From Lentzea sp. (lineage in GTDB: Bacteria; Actinomycetota; Actinomycetes; Mycobacteriales; Pseudonocardiaceae), in contig JASLAV010000145.1 in NCBI GenBank assembly GCA_030146905.1, forward strand, positions 1-15,678: DNA of 15,678 bases, in the 5' to 3' direction. Below, in pieces: positions 5,144 to 12,944 of this stretch. Position 1 is the first letter of the stretch; the number at the start of each line of letters is the position of its first letter. Under the pieces are notes generated by a model. That model made no database searches. It was given only the letters and a program-made list of their open reading frames with translations, and had not been told where the DNA came from. The position numbers and the translations under genes are program-made.

Positions 5144-6915
5144 GAGTAGTCGCGGAATCCCTTGCCCGTCTTGCGACCGAGACGACCGGCCGTCACCAGG
5201 TGCTCCAGCAGCGGCGCCGGCGCGAACCCCGGCTCGCGGAACTCGTTGAAGAGCGTGCGCTGGATCGCGAGCGACACGTCCAGCCCGACCACGTCCAGCA
5301 GCGCGAACGGTCCCATCGGCAGCCCGCAACCGACCTTCATCGCGTTGTCGATGTCGTCGGCCTGCGCGTAGTGGGCCTCCAGCATCCTCACCGCGTCGTT
5401 GAGGTACGGAAACAGCAGCGCGTTGACGATGAAGCCCGCCACGTCACCGCAGTGCACCGGGTGCTTGCCGAGGTCGAGGCAGATCTTGCGGGCGGTGGCG
5501 ACCACGTCGGCACTCGTGGAGATCGTCTCGACGACCTCCACCAGCTTCATGACCTGCGCCGGGTTGAAGAAGTGCAGGCCGACGACGTCCGATGGCCTGC
5601 CGGTGGCGGCCGCGACCTCGATGACGGGCAGCGAGGACGTGGTCGTCGCGAGCACGGCGCCGGGCTTGCACACCTCGTCGAGCGCCGCGAAGACCTCCTT
5701 CTTGATGCCGATCTCCTCGGCGACGGCCTCGACGACCAGGTCGCAGTCCGCGAGCTCGACGAACTCCACGGCAGGCGTGATCCGCCCCAGGACGGCGTCC
5801 CTGTCTGCCTCGGCGAGCTTGCCCCTGCTCACCGCGCGGTCGAGAGACTTGCGCACCGCTCCGATCGCCGTCTCGGCCTTCTCCAGGCTGCGGGCGCGCA
5901 AGACCACGTCGTACCCGCGCTTGGCGAAGACCTCCGCGATACCGGTGGCCATCGTGCCCGTGCCGATGACACCGACCCGCTGGACCTCACGGGTCTGCGT
6001 CGCACTGTCCACTTCGGACGGCGTCTGCGCGTCGTCGACGACGACCGGCGAGTCCGGCCCGTCGTAGGTGTAGAACCCGCGCCCGGTCTTGCGGCCGAGC
6101 AGCCCCGCCGTGATCATCTGCTTGAGCAGCGGCGCCGGAGCGTGCAAGCGGTTGCGCGACTGGTGGTACATCGTGTCGAGGATCTCGTACGCGGTGTCGA
6201 GCCCGATGAGGTCCAGCAGCGCCAGCGGCCCCATCGGATAACCGCACCCGTACCGCATGGCCGCGTCGAGGTCCTCGCGCGTCGCGTACCGCGACTCCAG
6301 CATCTTGACCGCGTGGTTGAGGTACGGGAACAGCAACGCGTTCGCGATGAACCCCGCCCTGTCGCCGATCACGACCGGCGACTTGCCCAGCCGCTCGGTG
6401 AACGCCACGACATCGGTGATCACGTCCGGCTCCGTGACGACCGTGCGCACGACCTCGACGAGTTTGAGCACCTGCGTCGGGTTGAAGAAGTGCAGGCCGA
6501 CGACCTTGCCGGGCCTCTTCGTGTGCACGCCGATCTCGGTGATGGACAACGACGACGTGTTCGACGCGATGATCGCCTCGGGCGTCAGGACCTCGTCCAG
6601 CTGCTGGAAGATCCGCGCCTTAAGGTGGATGTTCTCCGGCACCGCCTCGACCACCAGGTCACAGCCGGCGAGGCTGTGCAGGTCGAGGCTCGTGGTGATC
6701 CGGCCGTGGATGGCGGCCTTCTCGTCCTCGGAGATCTTGCCGCGCTTCACCGCCCGCTCGGTGGAGTGCTCCAAGTGCCCGAGGCCGCGCTCGACACCGG
6801 CGGCGTCGACGTCCACCACCTTCACCTCGAGCCCGGTGCGCGCCAGTACCTCGACGATGCCCGCGCCCATGGTTCCGAAGCCGACGACTCCGACGGTGTT
6901 GATTTCGCGCGCCAC
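5140..6915 (-). CDS. Tandem-duplicated 3-hydroxyacyl-CoA (3-hydroxybutyryl-CoA) dehydrogenase
   Basis: The 591-residue protein holds two complete 3HCDH units (about 1-285 and 311-591); single-domain members are about 285 long. The family interconverts 3-hydroxyacyl-CoA and 3-ketoacyl-CoA. Unit 1 has GFGTMG, acidic Asp35 after strand 2 (NAD type), SNTSSL (Ser121), GLHFFNP (His142), LVEVV (Glu154) and GFIAN (Asn192). Unit 2 keeps His448, Glu460 and Asn498, but its loop is GTGTMA, the acidic position is Ala341 flanked by Arg340 and Arg342, and SNTSSL has become TTTSSL. GTG 6915 is chosen because GGGAGG lies 6 bases upstream; an ATG at 7014 would add 33 residues lacking family resemblance. It may supply crotonyl-CoA precursor for the ccr product, though on the opposite strand and 4.5 kb away. 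Confidence 0.93.
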   Translation of the reverse strand: MAREINTVGVVGFGTMGAGIVEVLARTGLEVKVVDVDAAGVERGLGHLEHSTERAVKRGKISEDEKAAIHGRITTSLDLHSLAGCDLVVEAVPENIHLKARIFQQLDEVLTPEAIIASNTSSLSITEIGVHTKRPGKVVGLHFFNPTQVLKLVEVVRTVVTEPDVITDVVAFTERLGKSPVVIGDRAGFIANALLFPYLNHAVKMLESRYATREDLDAAMRYGCGYPMGPLALLDLIGLDTAYEILDTMYHQSRNRLHAPAPLLKQMITAGLLGRKTGRGFYTYDGPDSPVVVDDAQTPSEVDSATQTREVQRVGVIGTGTMATGIAEVFAKRGYDVVLRARSLEKAETAIGAVRKSLDRAVSRGKLAEADRDAVLGRITPAVEFVELADCDLVVEAVAEEIGIKKEVFAALDEVCKPGAVLATTTSSLPVIEVAAATGRPSDVVGLHFFNPAQVMKLVEVVETISTSADVVATARKICLDLGKHPVHCGDVAGFIVNALLFPYLNDAVRMLEAHYAQADDIDNAMKVGCGLPMGPFALLDVVGLDVSLAIQRTLFNEFREPGFAPAPLLEHLVTAGRLGRKTGKGFRDYS

Positions 6916-6921
6916 TGCAGA

Positions 6922-6927
6922 CCTCCC
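6922..6927 (-). promoter_or_regulatory. Ribosome site fixing the dehydrogenase start
   Basis: GGGAGG on the - strand lies 6 bases before GTG 6915. It supports the shorter protein beginning AREINTVGVVGFG. Farther upstream, TAC-N6-GTA (TACCAAGGAGTA read on +, 6948-6959) is a weak dyad that could be an operator. Confidence 0.7.
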
Positions 6928-7253
6928 AGCCGGGTTAAAGCGTGGGCTACCAAGGAGTAACTTGCGGGCGACTATGCCACTCCCCGCGCGGGCAGCGGCC
7001 GTGAGCTTCGCCATCGGGATCGAGACAGTTATCGTTCCAGCGGAGGGTCTTCCACCGCATCAGGCCTGATCAACCCGTGTGGGGCAACGCGGGGTTGCGC
7101 CATCCGGGTCGGCTGTCCGGGCCAGCTGTCCGGCTTGACCGGCTCCGCTGCAGCCGGAGCGGTGGGACCGACCGGCCGCTCCGGTGGAGGTGGCTCCTGA
7201 TTGCCGCGGCAGCTTCCGGCTCGGTCGGCCGGCGGCTTGCGGCGGAGGTCATG

Positions 7254-7275
7254 TTCGGGCGGCGCGCCGCCCGAA
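7254..7275. repeat. 22-bp perfect palindrome
   Basis: The half TTCGGGCGGCG is followed immediately by its exact reverse complement CGCCGCCCGAA. As RNA it would form a stem of up to 9 pairs closed by a GCGC turn. It sits in a non-coding stretch and could be a factor-independent transcription barrier, a protein site or a REP-like element. Confidence 0.65.
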
Positions 7276-7513
7276 GTCGGCCCGCTCACCACGCCAACGT
7301 GCCAACCCGCCCGACCAGTGGCTGACAGAGGCCGCCTTAGACCGACATGGCAACCGCCAGGCCGACCGGCTACTTGCCGCCGTGGCCGCGTTCGGGCGTG
7401 GCCGCACGCCGTAGTGGCGGTAGGTCCGCACGTCGCACCGACGCATCCGCCCGCGCGGCAGCTGCCAGAGGCTGCGGTGGAGCACCACGACAGCCGTCCG
7501 TCGAGTCGGCCGT

Positions 7514-7544
7514 CCGCCCTCCGCCCTCCGCCCTCCGCCCTCCG
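7514..7544. repeat. Tandem heptamer array (CCGCCCT)n
   Basis: There are four exact copies of CCGCCCT (7514-7541) plus a partial fifth, CCG. Exact short tandem copies in non-coding DNA are prone to slippage, so copy number may differ between strains. On the - strand the unit reads AGGGCGG, making the transcript purine-rich here. Confidence 0.85.
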
Positions 7545-7596
7545 TCAAGATCGCAGTCAGGCCCCGACGTGCGCCAGTCAGGGGCTCGGGTTACCT

Positions 7597-7775
7597 CACG
7601 CCGAGCCTCGGCTCACATCACCACGCCACCGTTTCGCCCTGCACGCCGAGCCAACTCGCACGCGCCGGACCAACACCCAGCCCGCACGTGCCTCCGCCGT
7701 TCCGGCCCGCACGCCACGCACCGCCGACGCGCTACTCGCACACCGCCCGATCGCACGCCACCCGGATCGCACGCC
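7597..7775. repeat. Degenerate CACGCC-rich repeats
   Basis: GCACGCC occurs at 7641-7647, 7709-7715, 7753-7759 and 7769-7775. CACGCCGAGCC is duplicated at 7597-7607 and 7642-7652, and GATCGCACGCC at 7749-7759 and 7765-7775 (16-base period). Spacing is irregular, so this is not CRISPR. It lies downstream of dhaM and does not resemble a coding sequence. Confidence 0.55.
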
Positions 7776-7831
7776 GCCTGCCAGCACACCGCGCCAAGCC
7801 AACGCCAACCCACGCGCCACGCCGAAAGTCC

Positions 7832-7843
7832 GGCCGCGCGGCC
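7832..7843 (-). terminator. Possible hairpin terminator after dhaM
   Basis: The perfect 12-base palindrome GGCCGCGCGGCC begins 11 bases after the dhaM stop on the - strand and is followed by GGACTTTCGG. The stem is short and there is no U-tract, so termination here would be weak or factor-assisted. Confidence 0.35.
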
Positions 7844-7854
7844 TGCTCGGCGCC

Positions 7855-8562
7855 CTAGTCGTCGAACCCCCTCTCGGCCAGCTCCTCGATCCGCCGGACC
7901 GCCTCCCCCGCGTCCTTCCCCGTGGCCACCACCGTGATCGACTTGCCGCCCGGCGCGCTCAGGCCCATCAGCGCCAGCACGCTCGCCGCGTTCGCCTCCT
8001 CGTCGCCGTAGCGGACGACGACGTCGGCGTCGAGCTCGGCCACCGTCCGCGCCAGCAGAGCCGCTGGGCGTGCGTGCAGGCCCACCTCGTTGGTCAGCAG
8101 GATTTCCGCTGTCACGGCGTCCGGCACGAGGTGCAGCGCGGGTCTGGTGGGTGCGGCCACCGGGGCCTCGCCGGACGCGCCTTCCGCGGCTGTCGCCACC
8201 TCGGCCAGTGCGGCGCCTCCCTGCGCTGCTACGGCTGCGGCCACGGCGCCTTCCACCAATGGCGCGTCGACCACGGTGTAGCGGGAGGGGTCGGCGGCGG
8301 ACTCGACTGCCATCTCCGCTGTCATCTTGGCGCTGCCCAGGTCGTAGAGCACCACGACGCCTTCGCCCGCGTCCGCGTCGGCCAGCGCCTCGACCACGGC
8401 GCCGTAGTCGGTGCCGAGGCCGCCCTCCTCCGTGCCGCCCACCGGCAGGACGGACACGTCCGGCGCCATCTGGGCGGCCAGCTCGGCGACGCCGTTCGCC
8501 AGCATGGCGCTGTGGGACACGACCACCAGGCCGACCCGGCCGGTGCTGAAGGCGGCGGTCAT
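7855..8562 (-). CDS. dhaM: DhaM: PTS phosphocarrier subunit of dihydroxyacetone kinase (EIIA-HPr fusion)
   Basis: The 235-residue protein passes phosphate from the PTS to the ADP bound on DhaL. Residues about 8-125 are an EIIA-Man-like domain with GLVVVSHSAML (active His17), VGGTEEGGLGTDYG and VVLYDLGSAKMTAEMA. After an Ala/Pro linker, residues about 150-232 are an HPr domain with NEVGLHARPAA (phospho-His163) and a Ser in AASVLALMGL where the regulatory Ser of HPr lies. E. coli DhaM carries an additional enzyme-I-like domain; here it is absent, so phosphate must come from the general PTS enzyme I. The start overlaps the dhaL stop as ATGA (8559-8562), indicating translational coupling. Last gene of the operon. 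Confidence 0.95.
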   Translation of the reverse strand: MTAAFSTGRVGLVVVSHSAMLANGVAELAAQMAPDVSVLPVGGTEEGGLGTDYGAVVEALADADAGEGVVVLYDLGSAKMTAEMAVESAADPSRYTVVDAPLVEGAVAAAVAAQGGAALAEVATAAEGASGEAPVAAPTRPALHLVPDAVTAEILLTNEVGLHARPAALLARTVAELDADVVVRYGDEEANAASVLALMGLSAPGGKSITVVATGKDAGEAVRRIEELAERGFDD

Positions 8563-9185
8563 GCCTTGGCCGCCGCGTCCGCGAACGCGCGCAACAGCAG
8601 CGCGGTCGAGCGGGCGCCGGGGTCGAGGTGCCCGGCGCTGCGCTCACCCAGGTACGACGCGCGGCCCTTGCGCGCCACCATCGGCACGGTCGACTCCGCG
8701 CCCTCGGCGGCGGCGTCGGCCGCGGCGGACAGGGCCGCGGCCACCGACCCTGTCGCCGAGGCCGCTGCGGTCACGGCGGGCGTGAGGGCGTCGACCATCG
8801 TCTTGTCGCCCACCACGGCCTTGCCGCGGGCCACCACGCCGTCGAGCGCGGCTCGCAGAGCGCGTGCGACGGCATCGCAGTCCAGTTCCGCGGCATCGCC
8901 CACCGCGGCCGACGCGCGCAGAAAAGCGGTGCCGTACAAGGGACCGGCCGCGCCGCCCACCGTCGAGATCAGCGTGGTGGCGACCAGCTTCAGCACCTTG
9001 GCGGGCGAGTCCGGTTCGTCGGCGTCCAAACGGGACAGCACGGCCGTGAAGCCGCGCCTCATGTTCTCGCCGTGGTCGGCGTCGCCGATCGCCTGGTCCA
9101 GGCGGACCAGCTCGTCGCGGTGCTCCTGCACCACGGCGGCGGCGGCGCGAATCGCCGTCACCACGTCCGCAGCCGTGCACCCCAC
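8559..9185 (-). CDS. dhaL: DhaL: ADP-binding subunit of dihydroxyacetone kinase
   Basis: The 208-residue protein is the all-helical subunit that keeps a bound ADP, is phosphorylated by DhaM and transfers phosphate to dihydroxyacetone on DhaK. Seen are LDQAIGDADHGENM (Asp30, Asp35, Asp37, magnesium/ADP ligands), the nucleotide loop STVGGAAGPLYGTAF, VGDKTMVDAL, and RKGRASYLGERSAGHLDPGA near the C-terminus. Length matches the family. The GTG start at 9185 is 1 base after the dhaK stop (9187-9189), with GGGGAG 6 bases upstream inside the end of dhaK, so translation is tightly linked. Middle gene of dhaK-dhaL-dhaM. Confidence 0.95.
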   Translation of the reverse strand: MGCTAADVVTAIRAAAAVVQEHRDELVRLDQAIGDADHGENMRRGFTAVLSRLDADEPDSPAKVLKLVATTLISTVGGAAGPLYGTAFLRASAAVGDAAELDCDAVARALRAALDGVVARGKAVVGDKTMVDALTPAVTAAASATGSVAAALSAAADAAAEGAESTVPMVARKGRASYLGERSAGHLDPGARSTALLLRAFADAAAKA

Positions 9186-9186
9186 G

Positions 9187-10179
<993 letters not shown>

Positions 10180-10246
10180 GGAACAGCCCTTCCGAGGAGG
10201 CGGTGACCGTGTTCCTTCTTACTCCGGGGGTCTGACACTCGGAACA
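10180..10246. promoter_or_regulatory. Three phased GGAACA/TGTTCC hexamers upstream of dhaK
   Basis: GGAACA at 10180-10185, its inverse TGTTCC at 10210-10215 and GGAACA at 10241-10246 are spaced 30 and 31 bases, close to three helical turns each, in alternating orientation. The first abuts the dhaK start codon. Such phasing suggests binding sites on one helix face, perhaps for a dhaKLM repressor, but six-base matches can arise by chance. Confidence 0.35.
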
Positions 10247-10261
10247 GGCAAAGGGCACCTG

Positions 10262-10280
10262 TACCGTTAGGCCGCCCTAA
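10262..10280 (+). promoter_or_regulatory. Iron box-like operator (IdeR/DmdR/DtxR type)
   Basis: TACCGTTAGGCCGCCCTAA matches the actinobacterial iron-box consensus TTAGGTTAGGCTAACCTAA at 13 of 19 positions, including the TTAGGC core and the CCTAA end. It lies 45 bases before the GTG of the siderophore-binding protein. TACCGT inside it (10262-10267) fits TAnnnT and could be the -10, so a bound iron repressor would block transcription. Confidence 0.55.
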
Positions 10281-10324
10281 GAAATGCAGGTCAGCGTCAC
10301 TGCGAGTAGCGGAGGAACCACGTC

Positions 10325-11320
10325 GTGCCGAAGAGAGCAGCGCTGCTCGTCGCAGTCGCACTGACCCTCACCGCGTGCACCCAGAGCACGCCGGACAAGC
10401 CCACGGTCGCCCAGGGCGGCGCCGACTTCGGCAAGGCCACCGAGCTGAGCAACGGCTTCGGCACGACCGCCAAGCCGGGCGAGTTCCCCCGCACGGTCAA
10501 GCACGCGATGGGTGAGACCAAGCTCGAGAAGAAACCCGAACGGGTGATCGTGCTCGACACCGGCGAGCTCGACAACGTCGTGGCACTCGGCATCAAGCCC
10601 GTCGGCATCGCCTACACCGACGGCTCCCCCACCATGCCGTCCTACATCGGCGACAAGGGCGGCACGCCGGAGAACGTCGGCACGACCAACAACCTCAACC
10701 TCGAGGCGATCACCAAGCTGAACCCTGACCTGATCCTGGGCTCGCAGCTGCGCGCGGAGGCCCTCTACCCGAAGCTCGCGACGATCGCCCCGACCGTCTT
10801 CTCGGTGCGCCCCGGCTACGTGTGGAAGGAGAACTTCCTCCTCAACGCCGCCGCGCTCGACCGCCAGGCCGACGCCGCGAAGATGCTCGAGGACTACACG
10901 ACCAAGGCCACCGCGGTCGGCACCGCCGTCGAGAAGAAGCTCGGCGTGCGCCCGACCGTCACGGCGCTGCGGTTCATGCCGGGCCGCATCCGCCTGTACG
11001 CCAAGAAGTCCTTCATCGGCACGATCCTGGTCGACGCCAAGATCCCGCAGCCAGCCGCGTCGCAGGTGGACGACCTGGCCGCCGAGGTGAGCGCCGAGCA
11101 GATCGGCAAGGCGGACGCCGACTTCGTCATCTACTCCTCCTACGGCGACCCGGCCAAGACCGCGCAGGGCTCCGTGCTCGGCGGTCCGCTGTGGAGCGGC
11201 CTGAACGCCGTCAAGCTGGGCAAGGCCAAGCCCGTCGCCGACGAGACCTACTTCCTGGGCCTCGGCGTGCTCGCCGCGAACGTGGTCCTGGACGACCTGC
11301 AGAAGCAGCTCGGAGCGTGA
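10325..11320 (+). CDS. Iron-siderophore ABC transporter substrate-binding lipoprotein
   Basis: The 331-residue FecB/FepB-type periplasmic-binding-like protein is anchored outside the membrane. It has a lipoprotein signal with lipobox LTAC (Cys18), a linker, then RTVKHAMGETKLEKKPERVIVLDTGELDNVVALGIKPVG (given here by its parts RTVKHAMG, PERVIVLD and ALGIKPVG), NLEAITKLNPDLILGS, and the C-terminal lobe with EQIGKADADFVIYSS and ADETYFLGLGVLAANVVLDDL. This order is typical of class III binding proteins for ferric siderophores. GTG 10325 has GGAGGAA (10311-10317) 7 bases upstream. No permease or ATPase gene is adjacent, so its partners are elsewhere. The upstream iron-box-like site suggests induction under iron limitation. 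It ends 19 bases from the convergent aldehyde dehydrogenase; CCCGCGCGGG (11324-11333) lies in that gap. Confidence 0.92.
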   Translation: MPKRAALLVAVALTLTACTQSTPDKPTVAQGGADFGKATELSNGFGTTAKPGEFPRTVKHAMGETKLEKKPERVIVLDTGELDNVVALGIKPVGIAYTDGSPTMPSYIGDKGGTPENVGTTNNLNLEAITKLNPDLILGSQLRAEALYPKLATIAPTVFSVRPGYVWKENFLLNAAALDRQADAAKMLEDYTTKATAVGTAVEKKLGVRPTVTALRFMPGRIRLYAKKSFIGTILVDAKIPQPAASQVDDLAAEVSAEQIGKADADFVIYSSYGDPAKTAQGSVLGGPLWSGLNAVKLGKAKPVADETYFLGLGVLAANVVLDDLQKQLGA

Positions 11321-11339
11321 GGTCCCGCGCGGGTGCTCC

Positions 11340-12845
11340 TCAGCGTCCGAAGAGCATCCGCGCGAGCCGCAGCATCTGCTTGCCCGCCATGGACGAGCGG
11401 TCGAACGTCGCCATGTCGATCAGCGACGCGAACTTCTGCTTCGTCGTGGCCTTGGCGTAGGCGAACTCGCGCAGCCCGTCGTCGCCGTGGATGCGCCCGA
11501 AACCGGAGTCGCCGACACCGCCGAACGGCAGCCCGGGGATCGCCGCGTAGGTGAGCACGGAGTTGATCGACACCATGCCGACCCGCAGCTCCCGCGCCAG
11601 CTCCTCGCCTCGCGACTTGGAGAACACGGCGGCGCCCAGCCCGTACTTCGACCGGTTCGCGAGCCGCACGCCCTCCAGCGCGTTCGGCACCCGGTTGATC
11701 ACCACGGTCGGCCCGAAGGTCTCCTCGGTGATCGCGAGCGCGTCCTCCGGCACGTCCGCCAGCACCACCGGCTCGACGTACGGCGGCCTGATCGAGTCGG
11801 CCCCGCCCACCAGTGCCTTGCCGCCGCGGTCGAGCGCGTCCCGGACGTGCTCGCGGATGATCTCCACCTGCGACGGCATCGTGATCGGCCCGAGGTTCGC
11901 GTTCGGCTCGCCGCCCGGCTTGAGCTTCCTGGCGCGCTTCACCACGATCTCGGTGAACTCGTCGGCGACCTCTTCCGCGACGTAGATCCGCTCGACACCC
12001 GCGCACGTCTGGCCGGCGTTCGACACCGCGCCCCAGATCGCGGCCTCGGCCGCGGCGTTCAGGTCGGCGTCGGAGTCGACGATCAGCGCGTCCTTGCCAC
12101 CGCACTCGACCAGCACCGGCGTCAGCGTCGACGCGCACGCGGCCATGACCTTCTTGCCGGTCCGCGTGGAACCCGTGAACGCCACCTTGTCGACACCGGA
12201 CGCGCACAGCGCGGCACCGGTCTCGCCGAAGCCCGTGACGACCTGGAACACCGGGTACTCCGGCACCGCCTCGGTGAACGTCGAGGCGAGGAACGTGCCG
12301 ACGCCTGGCGTGAACTCCGACGGCTTGAACACCACGGCGTTGCCGGCGGCCAGCGCGTACGAGATCGACCCCATCGGCGTGTGCGCGGGGTAGTTCCACG
12401 GCCCGATGACGCCGATGACGCCCAACGGCAGGTACTCGAGCGACGCGCTGTGGTTGAACATCAGCATGCCCGAGGAGACGCGGCGCTTGCCCAGCACACG
12501 TCCCGCGTGCCGCGAGGCCCAGTGCAGGTGGTCCATCACCAGCGCGATCTCGACGCGGGAGTCGTCGGCGGGCTTGCCGGTCTCCGAGCTGATCAGCGAG
12601 ATGAACTCGTCGGTGCGCTGGGACAGGATCTTGCGCCACGCGTCGAGCTTGGTCTTGCGTCCCTCGAAGCCGATCCCCGCCCACCACGCGGCGGCCTCCC
12701 GCGCCGACGACACGGCGTCCTCGACCTCGGCCGCGGTGTGGACCGGGTGGTGGGCGACGACCTCGCCCGTGCGCGGGTCCAGTGATGCGAACCGCCGCTG
12801 CTCGCCATCGGCCGACAGCGCGCTGTCCGAAGCGGTCTGCGTCAT
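11340..12845 (-). CDS. Aldehyde dehydrogenase family protein
   Basis: The 501-residue NAD(P)-dependent aldehyde dehydrogenase should oxidise an aldehyde to the acid. All catalytic elements are present: GPWNYPAHTP (Asn151), VVFKPSEFTP (Lys174), VAFTGSTRTGKK (cofactor loop), VLVECGGKDALIV (Glu247) and NAGQTCAGVERIYV (nucleophile Cys281). ETFGPTVVINRV and LPFGGVGDSGFGRIHG follow. The C-terminus is basic and hydrophobic (KQMLRLARMLFGR), suggesting loose membrane contact as in some class-3-like enzymes. It resembles the mycobacterial Rv0147-like group; the substrate (succinic semialdehyde, fatty or aromatic aldehyde) is not determinable. ATG 12845 has GGAGG 5 bases upstream; starts farther upstream add unrelated residues. 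TAGTGT (12882-12877) is a possible -10. Confidence 0.93.
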   Translation of the reverse strand: MTQTASDSALSADGEQRRFASLDPRTGEVVAHHPVHTAAEVEDAVSSAREAAAWWAGIGFEGRKTKLDAWRKILSQRTDEFISLISSETGKPADDSRVEIALVMDHLHWASRHAGRVLGKRRVSSGMLMFNHSASLEYLPLGVIGVIGPWNYPAHTPMGSISYALAAGNAVVFKPSEFTPGVGTFLASTFTEAVPEYPVFQVVTGFGETGAALCASGVDKVAFTGSTRTGKKVMAACASTLTPVLVECGGKDALIVDSDADLNAAAEAAIWGAVSNAGQTCAGVERIYVAEEVADEFTEIVVKRARKLKPGGEPNANLGPITMPSQVEIIREHVRDALDRGGKALVGGADSIRPPYVEPVVLADVPEDALAITEETFGPTVVINRVPNALEGVRLANRSKYGLGAAVFSKSRGEELARELRVGMVSINSVLTYAAIPGLPFGGVGDSGFGRIHGDDGLREFAYAKATTKQKFASLIDMATFDRSSMAGKQMLRLARMLFGR

Positions 12846-12944
12846 GGGGCCCTCCAGGTACTCGCCAGTAACCTCGACACTAACGCGTACTTGTGCAACT
12901 TTCAGCCCCCGCGTCGCCCGGCGCGGCGTGCTACGGGGTCGCAC

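Larger units (their letters stand above)
6916..7854. other. Gene-poor region between dhaM and the dehydrogenase gene
   Basis: These 939 bases hold no frame with family resemblance, ribosome site and codon bias together. The open frames present are Pro/Arg-rich translations of GC-rich repeats. The left end carries the dehydrogenase leader. The rest contains a 9-bp inverted repeat (CCGGAGCGG 7154-7162 / CCGCTCCGG 7176-7184), a 22-bp perfect palindrome, a heptamer array and CACGCC-rich repeats. The short stretch at about 7313-7410 (+), reading WLTEAALDRHG...RLLAAVAAFG, looks somewhat protein-like and could be a relic, but I cannot assign it. Confidence 0.6.

Noticed and set aside
4819..6960. Long + strand open frame (about 713 codons) opposite the dehydrogenase and lipoprotein genes
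   Set aside because: It is antisense to a gene with complete catalytic motifs; the product is low-complexity Arg/Asp/His/Val-rich sequence with no plausible fold.
6915..7014. Longer dehydrogenase starting at ATG 7014
   Set aside because: The extra 33 residues do not resemble the family, whereas GTG 6915 has GGGAGG at ideal distance just before the first Rossmann strand.
7029..7292. 87-codon - strand frame in the gene-poor region
   Set aside because: The product is Pro-rich and featureless, without ribosome site or conserved pattern; it is probably a by-product of GC-rich repeats.
7251..7325. ATG with GGAGG just upstream, 24 codons, over the 22-bp palindrome
   Set aside because: The ribosome site is only 2 bases from the ATG, and the peptide is an Arg/Ala/Pro translation of the palindrome.
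7313..7410. Relic of a helicase or transposase gene
   Set aside because: A short stretch looks faintly protein-like (LTEAALDRHG), but it is too short and lacks any diagnostic motif, terminal repeats or target duplication.
7597..7775. CACGCC repeats as a CRISPR array
   Set aside because: Units are 7-11 bases, irregularly spaced and degenerate; there are no uniform spacers and no cas genes.
11248..12687. Second - strand frame inside the aldehyde dehydrogenase gene
   Set aside because: It is a frame-shifted shadow of the same strand; only the 11340-12845 frame carries Asn, Lys, Glu and Cys catalytic motifs.
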